A DNA stretch of 64,000 nucleotides. It comes from an uncultured Lachnospiraceae bacterium. GTDB lineage: Bacteria; Bacillota; Clostridia; Lachnospirales; Lachnospiraceae. Below, one piece after another: positions 9,701 to 17,494 of this stretch. The notes under the pieces are model-generated. The model was given only the letters and a program-made list of their open reading frames with translations. It searched no databases and was not told the DNA's origin. The stretch is taken from contig CACZBK010000009.1 in assembly GCA_902779395.1 (NCBI GenBank), forward strand, positions 1 through 64,000, given 5' to 3'. Position numbers and translations under genes: made by a program. Each line of letters begins with the position of its first letter. Within the stretch, counting starts at the first letter, position 1.

Positions 9701-10932
9701 AATGTAATGTCTGGCTTCTGTACTGCCTGATAACCGATTGTTACGCTATCGCCTGCAAGAATATTCTGTGAATGATCCGGGCATTCAATCTCATAGATAC
9801 CGTTACCAATCTCTTTAAGATTTCCTCCCCACGTAGAAATAATGCTACCGTCTACACGAAGTACCAGGCTCCAATCCTCGATCACATTTTCACCAAGATT
9901 CTGAATCGTTAACGCACCAGTGCATCCATCATCCCACTCACTTGTAATTGTGTTGGTAAAGGTATAGAGGTCTCGGGAAACAACGGATTCTTCATCTCCC
10001 AGGTAGAATGCTTCCGGACGATCAAATCTCTCTCCGTATAATACTTCAAAGCCAAAGGATACGCTACCGCCAGCAATGATATCTTGATTGTATCCAGCAT
10101 TCTTAAGCGTGATCCTTCCTTCTTCGTTTCCATCTGCTACGAGAATTGCATTATACGGATTATTGATCATATCTTCAGTAAAGAATGTCAGATTCCAATT
10201 ATTCATCTTTTCTTTCGAGTGATTCTCGATTTCTATCTTTACATTGCAATGTCCATCCCAATGGGACTGTACAGTGTAATTCACTGCATAATCTTCACTT
10301 TCAAAAACATAAGTTGTATCTTCGATTTTCTCATTTACTACACCTTTTTCGTTGCTCTGTGATTCAGCGCCATTCAATTCTTCTGTTTTTTCGGATTCAA
10401 ATGCAAGCTCAGCACTTTCATCCCAGATATCGTGATCATCCCCGGATGCATTATATCCGATTGTAATACCCTTCCCTGCTCCGATGACACCGTTATAATT
10501 CACCGCCTTTATTGTATAGCAATAATATGTGCATTCGTCATCCGAATCAGGTGTCCCAAAATAATTATCCGTTTCTTCCACATTTTCTTTCCCATTTTCC
10601 TTTTCATCCTTGTTTTCCGTTCCATAGGAAGTCTTCTGTTCCCGACACTCTGTAATGGTTCCACCCCAAAGATTTGTAATCTCATCTGTAGTACAAAATG
10701 TGACCGTCCAATCTTTCGTATCTTTATCAGAAAGATTTGTTAAGATGATCTCAGCACTGCAACCGCCATCCCATGTTGATGTTATACGATGCTCAATGGA
10801 ATAATCCTCTGACAGGACATCTTCTGCGTGCGAATAAAACATTGCATCAGTGGTTGCGAACTGCTCAAAAAACATAACAGTAGACAATAACACGGTGATT
10901 ATCCGCGTCACCTTGGATTTTTTAATCTTCAT
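6799..10932 (-). CDS. giant secreted protein: CBM2-like repeats, TSP3 calcium repeats, VWA-like domain, clan-CD-peptidase-like C-terminus
   Basis: 1377 residues. A signal peptide (about 1-36) is followed by three CBM2-like modules (about 40-165, 205-320, 325-405), each with NxSxxxxxxW and a closing GYNASG- or NAGYNQDI-type strand. A beta region is followed by at least six thrombospondin-3-like repeats (about 550-700, DTDGDGLSDFDE type), which should bind calcium. A VWA-like domain starts FIDYTVS (a variant of DxSxS) at about 835-1010. Two more calcium repeats lead to a 260-residue C-terminal domain. There LHLFTHGYNG (His1225) and VYFHGCHTAD (Cys1263) have the spacing of a His-Gly/Cys dyad as in caspase/gingipain/CHAT enzymes. 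The peptidase role is inference. No LPxTG anchor is seen. Confidence 0.75.
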   Translation of the reverse strand: MKIKKSKVTRIITVLLSTVMFFEQFATTDAMFYSHAEDVLSEDYSIEHRITSTWDGGCSAEIILTNLSDKDTKDWTVTFCTTDEITNLWGGTITECREQKTSYGTENKDEKENGKENVEETDNYFGTPDSDDECTYYCYTIKAVNYNGVIGAGKGITIGYNASGDDHDIWDESAELAFESEKTEELNGAESQSNEKGVVNEKIEDTTYVFESEDYAVNYTVQSHWDGHCNVKIEIENHSKEKMNNWNLTFFTEDMINNPYNAILVADGNEEGRITLKNAGYNQDIIAGGSVSFGFEVLYGERFDRPEAFYLGDEESVVSRDLYTFTNTITSEWDDGCTGALTIQNLGENVIEDWSLVLRVDGSIISTWGGNLKEIGNGIYEIECPDHSQNILAGDSVTIGYQAVQKPDITLLELREKNSLPNGMGTSVSSNGEHYTNDVGEEQHVFINTSAFRLEDMGVYFVDEEVEFMSGYTDYDCAFEVASMTVEDVFGDVVWDGCFTSEDGYVTWSAENIGFVIGCNILIFTLTDVEGNEIKEPILVVNSEKANMDRTLIGNGDTDEDGIDDYYEKFYDTDPEKADTDGDGLSDFDEVYLLDFDPTKADSDDDGILDMNEDEDGDGLNVVQEIEIGLNDWSDDFDGDGLKDGYEVNAIGTDPKNPDTDHDGFTDKEEVALGLNPLNSDSDGDGVPDGEEVIAQTRTYSAFSERSAVENVSVGIKCKGSVYEQVHINENPNTIIAKTPGIIGKPMDIEVDFSFDTADIIFTYDESMLGDSKEDNLKLMWYNEAENEYVLLEDSVCDAENNTVTYTTTHFSTYFLLDEGKWKEYSTEPIDYTEDTKTVEENYDFIVFIDYTVSEEDLAKEQQIVTSLISNMEDGDRMMFFYVISDNLEMITDRNGTYTWATTQAEALNNMDPNTGISPLELFMRGGYSTSDTYDGRAEYSLEALNYANSKGNKKVAYLLYPGTYYDSTFRQNNAYMMTEASKAQSAGSVFNTISISYSPSAELDNYVQMLGGKQYSGDEASIMEAISEDLSKRIVYSYGNVDTTDSDGDGLYDVWEIKGMRAANGWVVRSDPNKKDTDGDGYDDGEEVGRRDLATRDFPVYSDPGDPDSIPHAHDAVYILAWSYNRDTVKAFEEKHKNEFPELNGDGFVSEWTKPVLELFEEEDGFSRAAQTMRMKLIESGIDPNQIIVKRIDGDNYGYSIDLRAIWNNEWKKYIIRELHLFTHGYNGYPYMYNSTASVVWRTNDYNVLNWTKDATVYFHGCHTADEYLFQEDDDIKYGFSKSMEHMYPLQLFANAQGVVTYGNKYGTRLSANPRRFKNIELSDSQEVYMGMYGIPWGEMFDKDDIRKSKWYLFPEIQERQIKGNRLLDMTAFYPQ

Positions 10933-11160
10933 AGCTGGTCTCTCCCCTCAAAATTGATAGCGCCCTATTGGAAACGCTTCCACATTAAATATACCAAGTT
11001 ATAACAAAGAGATAAACCCGTAAAAAACTACAGAATTCAGCCTTCAATTCACTAGTGTTTTCGTCAATATTGCCAATTAGCTTCTGCTCTTTTACCACAT
11101 TTTCACTTAATATTTTCAGCAAAAGTTCCCATTTCACAGAGGTCAATATCAATTTTAATG

Positions 11161-11262
11161 GTGTTAGTCGGAAAAAGGGTCGTTAATAAGATTTGCCCAA
11201 AGTTAGACTATTGTTGAATGGGCTTTCCAAATAACTACCGACCCATTTTCATACTAACACCA
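11161..11262. mobile_element. 102-bp MITE with perfect 8-bp target duplication
   Basis: Terminal inverted repeats start GGTGTTAGT and end ACTAACACC, with further inverted matches (GGGTCG/CGACCC, TTTGCCCA/TGGGCTTT). The element is flanked by the identical octamer ATTTTAAT at 11153-11160 and 11263-11270, which marks insertion by a transposase that makes 8-bp duplications. It is non-coding. It differs in ends from the ISL3-family element in this window, so its parent is elsewhere. Confidence 0.85.
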
Positions 11263-11421
11263 TTTTAATTACTTCTAAATTAGTAATAATCACGGTGTAA
11301 GATCCTGTAATGCCTATAATATCAACGTTTATACCACTTTTCACGCTATGTAGCGCAAAATCCGTTCCAAATCTAACAATCAAAATTGCATTCCCGCTTT
11401 TAGTTCAACTCAAAATATTCA

Positions 11422-11591
11422 TTAATCAATCCACTCAAGTGGAATAAGCTTTTCTCCATTTCTCCACACACAAACCTCATTTATGCCTTGCACATCGCCG
11501 TATATTGACGAATCAGCATGTTCTAATACAAGAATCTGCATACTGTTGTTAACATTCGATATACATTTTGCCGGGTCAGTAATGACAGTTT
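11422..11591 (-). pseudogene. C-terminal fragment resembling DUF3732-type ATPase proteins
   Basis: The minus strand encodes about 55 residues: ITDPAKCISN..., then LVLEHADSSIYGD, then CVWRNGEKLIPLEWID and a stop. This looks like the end of DUF3732-type SMC-like proteins found in defence loci (a QIIVLEHAD-like strand and a WR..LIP..W ending). The frame is closed upstream by TAA and the bulk of the gene is gone. The assignment rests on recall of the family's ending and needs a profile search. Confidence 0.45.
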
Positions 11592-11770
11592 AACTGAGGT
11601 ATCTCATTTTGTTAAGCGCGACTTACTTCTCATCTACACTTTGTATTATACAGGAAGCTCTCCATCTGTCTGTATGCGTATTAGACTTTCACGCCAATAG
11701 AGCACGTATTTCATAGATGATCTGGAACATTTTTATTAGTGGGTTGGGTGGTTTGGTAACTCTGTAGGAA

Positions 11771-11799
11771 TTTCTTGATTTCATGCACATTGATATAAT
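11771..11799 (+). promoter_or_regulatory. promoter of tyrosine recombinase 1
   Basis: TTTCTT-N17-TATAAT with the -10 at 11794-11799, 33 bp before the ATG. The -10 context ATTGATATAATA is shared with the paralogous recombinase promoter at 46461-46490. Confidence 0.55.
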
Positions 11800-11831
11800 A
11801 GTCTCGACAAAAACAAACAGAGGAGGTTAAC

Positions 11832-12752
11832 ATGAACAGCAACAATGAAACACTAGAAAACTACCTTAATGAATGTACCGGGCAAAAGAGACTTAACCCG
11901 AAGACAATCCGCGCTTACAGAACCGACTTACAGCAATTCTCATCCGATATGGAGACGACAGCATTTTCACAGATATCTCCGTCAAAGCTTGAGAACTACA
12001 TTAAAAAACTGCATGATAAATACAAGCCCCGTACTGTAAAAAGGAAAATCGCTTCAATAAAGGCCTTTTTCCGATACATGGAGTACCACGAGCTCATACG
12101 TTCAAATCCTTGGAGTAAAGTGCAGTGCAAATTCCGTGAGCCTTCTACCCTCCCCCGGACAATATCACTAGGCTGCATTCAGGAGTTTTTAAAAACTATT
12201 TACAGCCAGATAGAAATTGGGAAAACTGCTTACAGACGAAGAAATGCTATTCGTGATGCAGCCATATGCGAACTGCTTTTTGCAACAGGACTACGCATAT
12301 TTGAGCTTTGCTCTCTAAAACCGGAAGAACTGAGTCTTTCAGAATATACAGTTTTTATACGCGGTAAAGGCGCAAAAGAGCGCATCTTGCAGATAGGTAA
12401 CGAACAGGTACATGATATTTTAAAGAAATATAAAGAAGAATTCTCAGAAGAGATATCCAAATGCGGATATTTTTTTGTGAACCAGAAAGGACATCCTTTT
12501 TCAGATCAATCCGTAAGACGGATGCTGAATCATTATGCTGAACTCGCATCCATTAAACAGCACATAACTCCTCATATGTGGCGTCACACTTTCGCTACAG
12601 CGCTTCTTGAAGCAGACGTTGATATTCGTTACATTCAGTCGATGCTTGGTCACAGTTCCATACATACCACTGAAATATATACACACGTTTCAATGGCAAA
12701 GCAGAAAGATATATTGCGGAACAAACACCCCAGAAACTCATTTTTAATGTAA
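11832..12752 (+). CDS. tyrosine recombinase (XerC/D-like), invertase candidate 1
   Basis: 306 residues: an N-terminal SAM-like core-binding domain (about 5-90), then the catalytic domain. Catalytic residues are visible as Arg in ATGLRIFEL, HMWRH (HxxR), GHSSI and the nucleophile Tyr in EIYTH. The start is set by AGAGGAGGTTAAC before the ATG. It is not an element integrase at an att end. A 19-bp core site (12909) lies 157 bp downstream and an inverted copy (16799) bounds the following segment. A paralogue of identical length and closely similar sequence occupies the same position in front of a second such segment. It probably inverts the 3.9-kb segment; substrate specificity is inferred from position. 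Confidence 0.9.
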   Translation: MNSNNETLENYLNECTGQKRLNPKTIRAYRTDLQQFSSDMETTAFSQISPSKLENYIKKLHDKYKPRTVKRKIASIKAFFRYMEYHELIRSNPWSKVQCKFREPSTLPRTISLGCIQEFLKTIYSQIEIGKTAYRRRNAIRDAAICELLFATGLRIFELCSLKPEELSLSEYTVFIRGKGAKERILQIGNEQVHDILKKYKEEFSEEISKCGYFFVNQKGHPFSDQSVRRMLNHYAELASIKQHITPHMWRHTFATALLEADVDIRYIQSMLGHSSIHTTEIYTHVSMAKQKDILRNKHPRNSFLM

Positions 12753-12783
12753 TCTCATATTAGAAAACTGTTTTATAAGATAT

Positions 12784-12817
12784 AAGCTCCGTCTTTCATA
12801 TTAGAAAAACGGAGCTT
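12784..12817 (+). terminator. hairpin after recombinase 1
   Basis: AAGCTCCGT and ACGGAGCTT pair across a 16-nt loop, 32 bp after the recombinase stop, followed by only a weak T-run (TTTGTT). It probably separates the recombinase transcript from the invertible segment. Confidence 0.55.
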
Positions 12818-12908
12818 TGTTGGAGTCTGGCAAGATTCTCCTGAGGTTATCTTCGCCCGGCGTTAACTTCAAAATCTGGAGTCACTTATTATGGTGCAGG
12901 AATTCGAA

Positions 12909-12927
12909 TGATAATTACAGATTATCA
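12909..12927 (+). repeat. inverted recombination-like site, left copy, locus 1
   Basis: TGATAATTACAGATTATCA consists of 7-bp arms TGATAAT and ATTATCA around the asymmetric spacer TACAG. The exact 19 bp recur in reverse orientation at 16799-16817. The arm/spacer layout is that of tyrosine-recombinase core sites. It lies between recombinase 1 and the TIR gene and overlaps the frame leading into the TIR domain. Confidence 0.75.
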
Positions 12928-13691
12928 CCGGAGAAGACCGCGATGTAGTAGCGAAGATAAAAGAGATAGTTTCTACTGAATTTAACGTTTTTTATGACAA
13001 TGACTATCAGGCTAATCTTGTCGGAAAAGATCTATACCATTATCTTCGCGATTTATATGCTCATAACGCAAAATATGTAGCGTGCTTCCTCTCTGAACAT
13101 TACTACAAAAAGATTTGGACTAATCTTGAATTTTCTGCTGTAAAGGAACGCTTGATGAACACATTCTTTGACTCGGATTTTCTTATTCCGATAATGCTGG
13201 ATGATACACCTTTAACACGAGATATCCCTTCGTTCATAGGCTTTTATAAACATACGGATATCCCGAAAACTGCCGAATTAATAAAAACAAAAATACAAAT
13301 CCCATATGCTGACAATAACATTATTTTGCACAGGGAAAACCTCTTGGAATTCTTTTTAGTGAATGTGCGTGAAGCAATACAGACACATGGTTTGAAAGCA
13401 GCCACGTTTCAAAACAAGCTTTATATTGAAAACGAAGGAACAAAAGCCGTGTTTACGTTCTCAAATGATGAATTTCTAAATCTTCCATGTTTACTTATAT
13501 TCCAGGGAGAAGTAAATACAAATCTATGCGCTGAAATAATAATCTCTTGGAAAAAATTTCCGCAAATAGAGTTTTCAATAACGCACACCTTTGATTATAC
13601 CTCGGATGATAACAGGAAGTATTCTGCACAGGATGCAATAAAAGCTGTCACAGAGGATATTATTTGCCTTTCTGGGGGTATAATGGAATGA
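12915..13691 (+). CDS. TIR-domain protein, start unresolved (interrupted by the recombination site)
   Basis: The frame reads GEDRDVVAKIKEIV, NVFYDNDY, VGKDLYHYLRDLY, YVACFLSEHYYKKIWTNLEF and LIPIMLDDTPL. This is the TIR_2-type pattern of bacterial NADase/effector proteins, with the conserved Glu in WTNLEF. A roughly 130-residue partner domain of unknown fold follows. The first strand (usually FDVALSFAGEDR) is replaced by LQIITGEDR encoded across the inverted site. An in-frame ATG at 12891 is cut off by TGA-TAA within the site (12909-12914). Another ATG at 12908 with AGGA upstream is out of frame. The gene may be switched off, damaged, or use an unusual start; a TTG at 13152 would lose most of the domain. 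Its stop overlaps the next ATG by 4 bp (ATGA). Confidence 0.7.
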   Translation, partial: LQIITGEDRDVVAKIKEIVSTEFNVFYDNDYQANLVGKDLYHYLRDLYAHNAKYVACFLSEHYYKKIWTNLEFSAVKERLMNTFFDSDFLIPIMLDDTPLTRDIPSFIGFYKHTDIPKTAELIKTKIQIPYADNNIILHRENLLEFFLVNVREAIQTHGLKAATFQNKLYIENEGTKAVFTFSNDEFLNLPCLLIFQGEVNTNLCAEIIISWKKFPQIEFSITHTFDYTSDDNRKYSAQDAIKAVTEDIICLSGGIME

Positions 13692-15817
13692 AAATTGAGA
13701 TTATATGTGGCAAGAAAGGTTGCGGAAAAACAACATATATTAAAAAAACATATCCATATGAGAGATATATACACGCAGAGCAGTTTGTGGACTCATCAAG
13801 TGTTAATCATAATATTTTTTTCGATGCATCAACTATTATATTAGACGAAGCGGAAAAATGTTGTCAGTCAGTTTTTAATACAATCATAAACAACTGTAAA
13901 ATATATAATGTCAACAAGGTTATGTTGCTTGTCGATCTTACTAATGATGAGCTTTTGAAAGCACAAAACATACTTTCCCTGTCAGACATCGATGGAGTGA
14001 GTAGGAATCTATATGTCGAAGAGTATGTTGCACCAGAAGAAGAATTAAAAGCGTATATACAATATAACTACCAAGATTTGAGCAATGACGAGTATGATGA
14101 GATTATTAGTATAACAGGTTATAATTTTTCAGAAATAGATGCTCTTATGCTTCGAATGAAACTATCGGGAGGAGATAATAACGAAAAAAATGAAGTTGCC
14201 ATTAAGTCCTATCTAAAAAAAGCAATATCAGAGAGATTTAAGGATATTTCGGAAGACATATATTCGATTATAGAAAAATCTTCGGTAATGGGCAGTGTTT
14301 TTTCTGCTCTTCCACTAGAATCTGTCGATGGATTTGGGATTAAAACAGCGGAGGAATATCTAAAGGAAACCACAAGGCTACGGTTTCTGATTCGTGCTTG
14401 CGAAAATGCCGAGCATCAGTATGAATTTCCTTTGATGAGAATATATGAAGCAGTATTTGATACTATCAGTATTGGTGAAAAAAATAAAGCTGCACAGATA
14501 TTAGTATCATATTACAGCAAACAATACCAATCAAATGCTTCCACAACAGAGAGAATTAGAATACTAAACAGAATGCTTCAAGCACAAAAATTGTGTGATA
14601 AATCAAGCAAAAAGATTCAGAAAATAAGGTTAGAGTTATTATATCTATACAGCATTACTAAAGATTGGGAGAAACTGTATTTTGTAGCTAACGAAGCTTT
14701 ATGCGATCAGGAAATTCAACCGTTATATGGAACAATGTTAGCCTACACACAAGAAATATGCGTAAGAGCTTTAAAAGAACTTGGGAGATCAAAACAGGCG
14801 ATTAAAATCCTAAAAAAAATACATAAAGAGTATAGTAACCTATTTTTGTTCAAATACCGTTTGGCACTATATCTTTATGATTCCGGTGATATAGATAATT
14901 CCTTTGCGATAGCGAAGGAGCTTGTTAATAATATCAGATCTATATCTAATGAAGATAATGCTATGAATCGTTTGATTTGCAATGCATATTCTCTTATGGT
15001 AACCTTACAAAACCATCTTTCGTTAGAGGATAAGGGGGCGCGTTATTTTAGATTGGCACTAAACAGAGGTAAAATGCACGAAAATACCTTGTACGAGTAC
15101 TATAGCTGTCTAAAAAAATGTGGAATGTTTTACCAACACAACGAAGAAATCCAAGCCTTAGAAGAAGCTGCTGCGTACTTTGAAGAAATTAATAGTGTAA
15201 TTGATGCGGGAGAAGTATATTTAAACATTGCAACAGAAATGTTGTTTCATGGAGGATATGAAGACACACTAATAGAGAACTACTTTAAAAAGGCTCTTGA
15301 AAGATTCGGACATAATAGTCTGAAACTTTCTTATGTATACAATAACATAGGAATTTTTTTTGTTTTAGCAAAAGAAAATGCGGAAGAAGCATTGGAATAT
15401 TTTCGAAAAGCAAAACTATTAGGACTTTCAGATTTTACATATATGACAATCAACTTAAACATTTGTATGTGTGATCTTCTGCTTGATATTGAGCCACTTG
15501 TGTTTTCCCAAGATTATAGAAATTTCATGAATACCTATGAAAGCATTGCCTCCAGAGAAAATGCTACAGCCTATGAAAATCAGTATAGGAATCTTTTAGA
15601 TGCAATCACTATGGAACATCATGGAAAAAGTACAGTTCAACTGTGCCATAACCACCTATTAACGAGTGATGAGTTCTTTTCTCCTATATGGAAAGATATT
15701 CTATCACGTCAGTTATCTGTTACGAACAAAAACGCCACATACCCGGATAATCATTTTTTTTACGAGCAGATAAATCGGCAAAAGATATTTTTAGCTGAAT
15801 TTAGGTACTGGGAATAG
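13688..15817 (+). CDS. P-loop NTPase with TPR-like repeats (STAND-like), partner of TIR protein
   Basis: 709 residues from the ATG overlapping the TIR stop (ATGA), so the two are translationally coupled. Walker A is GKKGCGKTT (8-16), Walker B STIILDEAEK (48-57), and a sensor-like strand MLLVDLTND follows (79-87). From about residue 265 to the end the protein is a long array of helical pairs typical of TPR repeats. TIR plus STAND/TPR is a recurrent layout of anti-phage or cell-death modules, in which the ATPase senses and the TIR depletes NAD; that role is inferred here. The tail overlaps the convergent ATP-grasp gene by 17 bp. Confidence 0.75.
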   Translation: MKIEIICGKKGCGKTTYIKKTYPYERYIHAEQFVDSSSVNHNIFFDASTIILDEAEKCCQSVFNTIINNCKIYNVNKVMLLVDLTNDELLKAQNILSLSDIDGVSRNLYVEEYVAPEEELKAYIQYNYQDLSNDEYDEIISITGYNFSEIDALMLRMKLSGGDNNEKNEVAIKSYLKKAISERFKDISEDIYSIIEKSSVMGSVFSALPLESVDGFGIKTAEEYLKETTRLRFLIRACENAEHQYEFPLMRIYEAVFDTISIGEKNKAAQILVSYYSKQYQSNASTTERIRILNRMLQAQKLCDKSSKKIQKIRLELLYLYSITKDWEKLYFVANEALCDQEIQPLYGTMLAYTQEICVRALKELGRSKQAIKILKKIHKEYSNLFLFKYRLALYLYDSGDIDNSFAIAKELVNNIRSISNEDNAMNRLICNAYSLMVTLQNHLSLEDKGARYFRLALNRGKMHENTLYEYYSCLKKCGMFYQHNEEIQALEEAAAYFEEINSVIDAGEVYLNIATEMLFHGGYEDTLIENYFKKALERFGHNSLKLSYVYNNIGIFFVLAKENAEEALEYFRKAKLLGLSDFTYMTINLNICMCDLLLDIEPLVFSQDYRNFMNTYESIASRENATAYENQYRNLLDAITMEHHGKSTVQLCHNHLLTSDEFFSPIWKDILSRQLSVTNKNATYPDNHFFYEQINRQKIFLAEFRYWE

Positions 15818-16781
15818 CAAGTCGATCCAATGACGTATGGAGTATCTTTTTAAGTGTTTCATTAAAATCCATTCCATGTTCTTGACCCATTACATCGAAA
15901 GATCCTCCTTTGAAGAGTGCAGGCAATGGGTTCGCCTCTATAAAGTAAGGGCATCCATCCATAGAAAGTCGAAAATCGAAACGGCAATAATCCTTGCAAC
16001 CAAGAACATGAAATAGTGTAGATACCGCATAGCTAATCCTTTCCCTCGTTTCTTTGGGGACGGTAAAGATGATATTGCGGTAATCTCCAATTGTTTTCCA
16101 GTTTTTATCTAACCAAAAATCATCGCTATCCTGGACATCTACAGTGGTTATTGTCCACATGGCACTGTTAAAATCGTTACCAATAAAAGGGATTGTCAAC
16201 TCTTTTCCAAATATAAATTCTTCACATAGTATTTCGGATTTATATTGTTTTGCCAACCAGAAAATAGTTGTAATAGATTCGTCCATGCCCACGCATCGTG
16301 AGATTCCTGAACTGTTTCCCTCATAGTTTGGTTTTATCATATGAGGGAGCGGGATATCCTTTATCCGTTCACGTATTGTATCAATTGAATCACAGGGGTT
16401 AATAATTGTAGATTTTGGTATCGCAATGCCATAGTTTTCGGCTATTATCTTTGTTAAATGCTTGTTTAATGTAAGAGAGAGACCAAAAGCATCCGTACCC
16501 ATATATGGTACATGGAATATTTCTAACAGAGAAGGTGCAAGACCTTCTCTGTTTCTGGATGAAATACCTTCCATGGTGTTGTAAACTAGATCACAGTGAG
16601 ATTCTTTATCTTGTAACAGCTTCAAAAGGTCAGTTAGGCTCTTAACACGTATAGTCTCATGCCCTAAACTTCTAAATGCGGCATCAAGTTGGCTTATAGA
16701 CACTTCATCTGCAAAATCATAATATAAATCTGCGGTATTCTCATACATATCCCTTGTATCATATAATATCGCGATTCGCAT
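15801..16781 (-). CDS. D-Ala-D-Ala-ligase-like ATP-grasp enzyme
   Basis: 326 residues with the ATP-grasp order. The N-terminal Rossmann half ends at PYMGTDAFGLSLTLNKHLTK. The ATP-lid region PHMIKPNYEGNSSGI follows, then ILCEEFIFGKELTIPFI, YCRFDFRLS and the metal-binding FIEANPLPAL. It resembles D-alanine-D-alanine ligases but is a divergent family member; it probably joins a carboxylate to an amine, and the substrate is unknown. The start ATG at 16781 is preceded by GAGGTAGG and lies 17 bp inside the inverted site at 16799. It converges on the TIR/STAND unit, so an inversion would place it next to recombinase 1. Confidence 0.8.
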   Translation of the reverse strand: MRIAILYDTRDMYENTADLYYDFADEVSISQLDAAFRSLGHETIRVKSLTDLLKLLQDKESHCDLVYNTMEGISSRNREGLAPSLLEIFHVPYMGTDAFGLSLTLNKHLTKIIAENYGIAIPKSTIINPCDSIDTIRERIKDIPLPHMIKPNYEGNSSGISRCVGMDESITTIFWLAKQYKSEILCEEFIFGKELTIPFIGNDFNSAMWTITTVDVQDSDDFWLDKNWKTIGDYRNIIFTVPKETRERISYAVSTLFHVLGCKDYCRFDFRLSMDGCPYFIEANPLPALFKGGSFDVMGQEHGMDFNETLKKILHTSLDRLAIPST

Positions 16782-16798
16782 TCCTACCTCTTTTCAAC

Positions 16799-16817
16799 TG
16801 ATAATCTGTAATTATCA
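16799..16817 (-). repeat. inverted recombination-like site, right copy, locus 1
   Basis: Reverse complement reads TGATAATTACAGATTATCA, identical to the left copy at 12909 and pointing inwards. The segment between the two copies is 3871 bp. The right flank leads into an IS4-family remnant. Confidence 0.75.
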
Positions 16818-16908
16818 CGCAAATTTCAATATTTCTTTAAGGTTTTATACTCTCCCCCTCTCTGCGTGTTACTATTCACAACCAATGTCATTAAGTTAAG
16901 CTGGCAAA

Positions 16909-16951
16909 ACAAGGATCTCTATATCAGAAATGGTATAGGGGTCTTTTTTTT
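16909..16951 (+). terminator. terminator-like hairpin
   Basis: GATCTCTATA pairs with TATAGGGGTC (two G-T pairs) and is followed by TTTTTTTT. It insulates the following IS4-family promoter region from incoming transcripts. Confidence 0.6.
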
Positions 16952-16985
16952 ATAAAAAACACTTGACACGAGTGGCAAAATGTGC

Positions 16986-17030
16986 GGCCGCTTTCGCTAC
17001 TGATTGAATAGAGAGGTAGCGAAAGCGGCC
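16986..17030. other. perfect 15-bp inverted repeat in IS4-family leader
   Basis: GGCCGCTTTCGCTAC and GTAGCGAAAGCGGCC are perfectly complementary around a 15-nt loop. They lie 18 bp after a consensus TTGACA (16963) and 41 bp before the transposase-fragment ATG. Placed between promoter and start, such a stem could limit transposase expression from outside transcription, as known for some IS4-group elements. Confidence 0.55.
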
Positions 17031-17070
17031 CTTGTAATTAGCAAAGAGTTAATTGCAAGGAGGTGCTTAT

Positions 17071-17271
17071 ATGAAACCAAAACACATTAAAAAGCTCTTA
17101 ATGTCGGAAATTGAAGTCGTTGCAAACGCTTCTGAGAAGTACTGTTTAAATCCAGGGCGTGATTTTTCACGAAAACGTAAACTCTCTTTCAAAAAAGTCG
17201 TGGAAAGTATTATCGGAATGGGGAGCAATCCCTGTTACCGTCAACTTTTCCAAATCGTAGTATACAGGTAA
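17071..17271 (+). pseudogene. IS4-family transposase, N-terminal fragment
   Basis: About 60 residues starting MKPKHIKKLLMSEIE behind AAGGAGG. The frame carries NPGRDFSRKRKLSFKKVVESII, the start region of IS4-type DDE transposases. Homology stops near MGSNPCYRQLFQ, after which the frame runs into a stop. The catalytic DDE core is absent, so this is a deletion remnant. It marks the right border of the first invertible locus. Confidence 0.7.
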
Positions 17272-17408
17272 ATCCACGATGCTACAAATGTGAGGTCACT
17301 TCATATTATCTAAATATGTAGTGTTAACGACAACACCTACCTATCAGGAGGAGCATTAGCATCATAATTGTGATTGAATATAACGCTAGGAAATGTTATT
17401 CTTTTCAT

Positions 17409-17494
17409 AGGCAGTGGAACTTTCCTGGTTCAGTTGTTTTGTTGTGGTGACTAAACCATACCGAATAAAGGAAGATGTTTCCACTGCCTTTTTA
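17409..17494 (+). terminator. long-loop hairpin with T-run
   Basis: AGGCAGTGGAA pairs perfectly with TTCCACTGCCT across about 60 nt, followed by TTTTTAG. It lies in a 460-bp gene-free stretch (17272-17731) between the IS4 remnant and the BlaI-type operon. A small RNA or leader ending here is possible; no conserved riboswitch motif was recognised. Confidence 0.5.
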
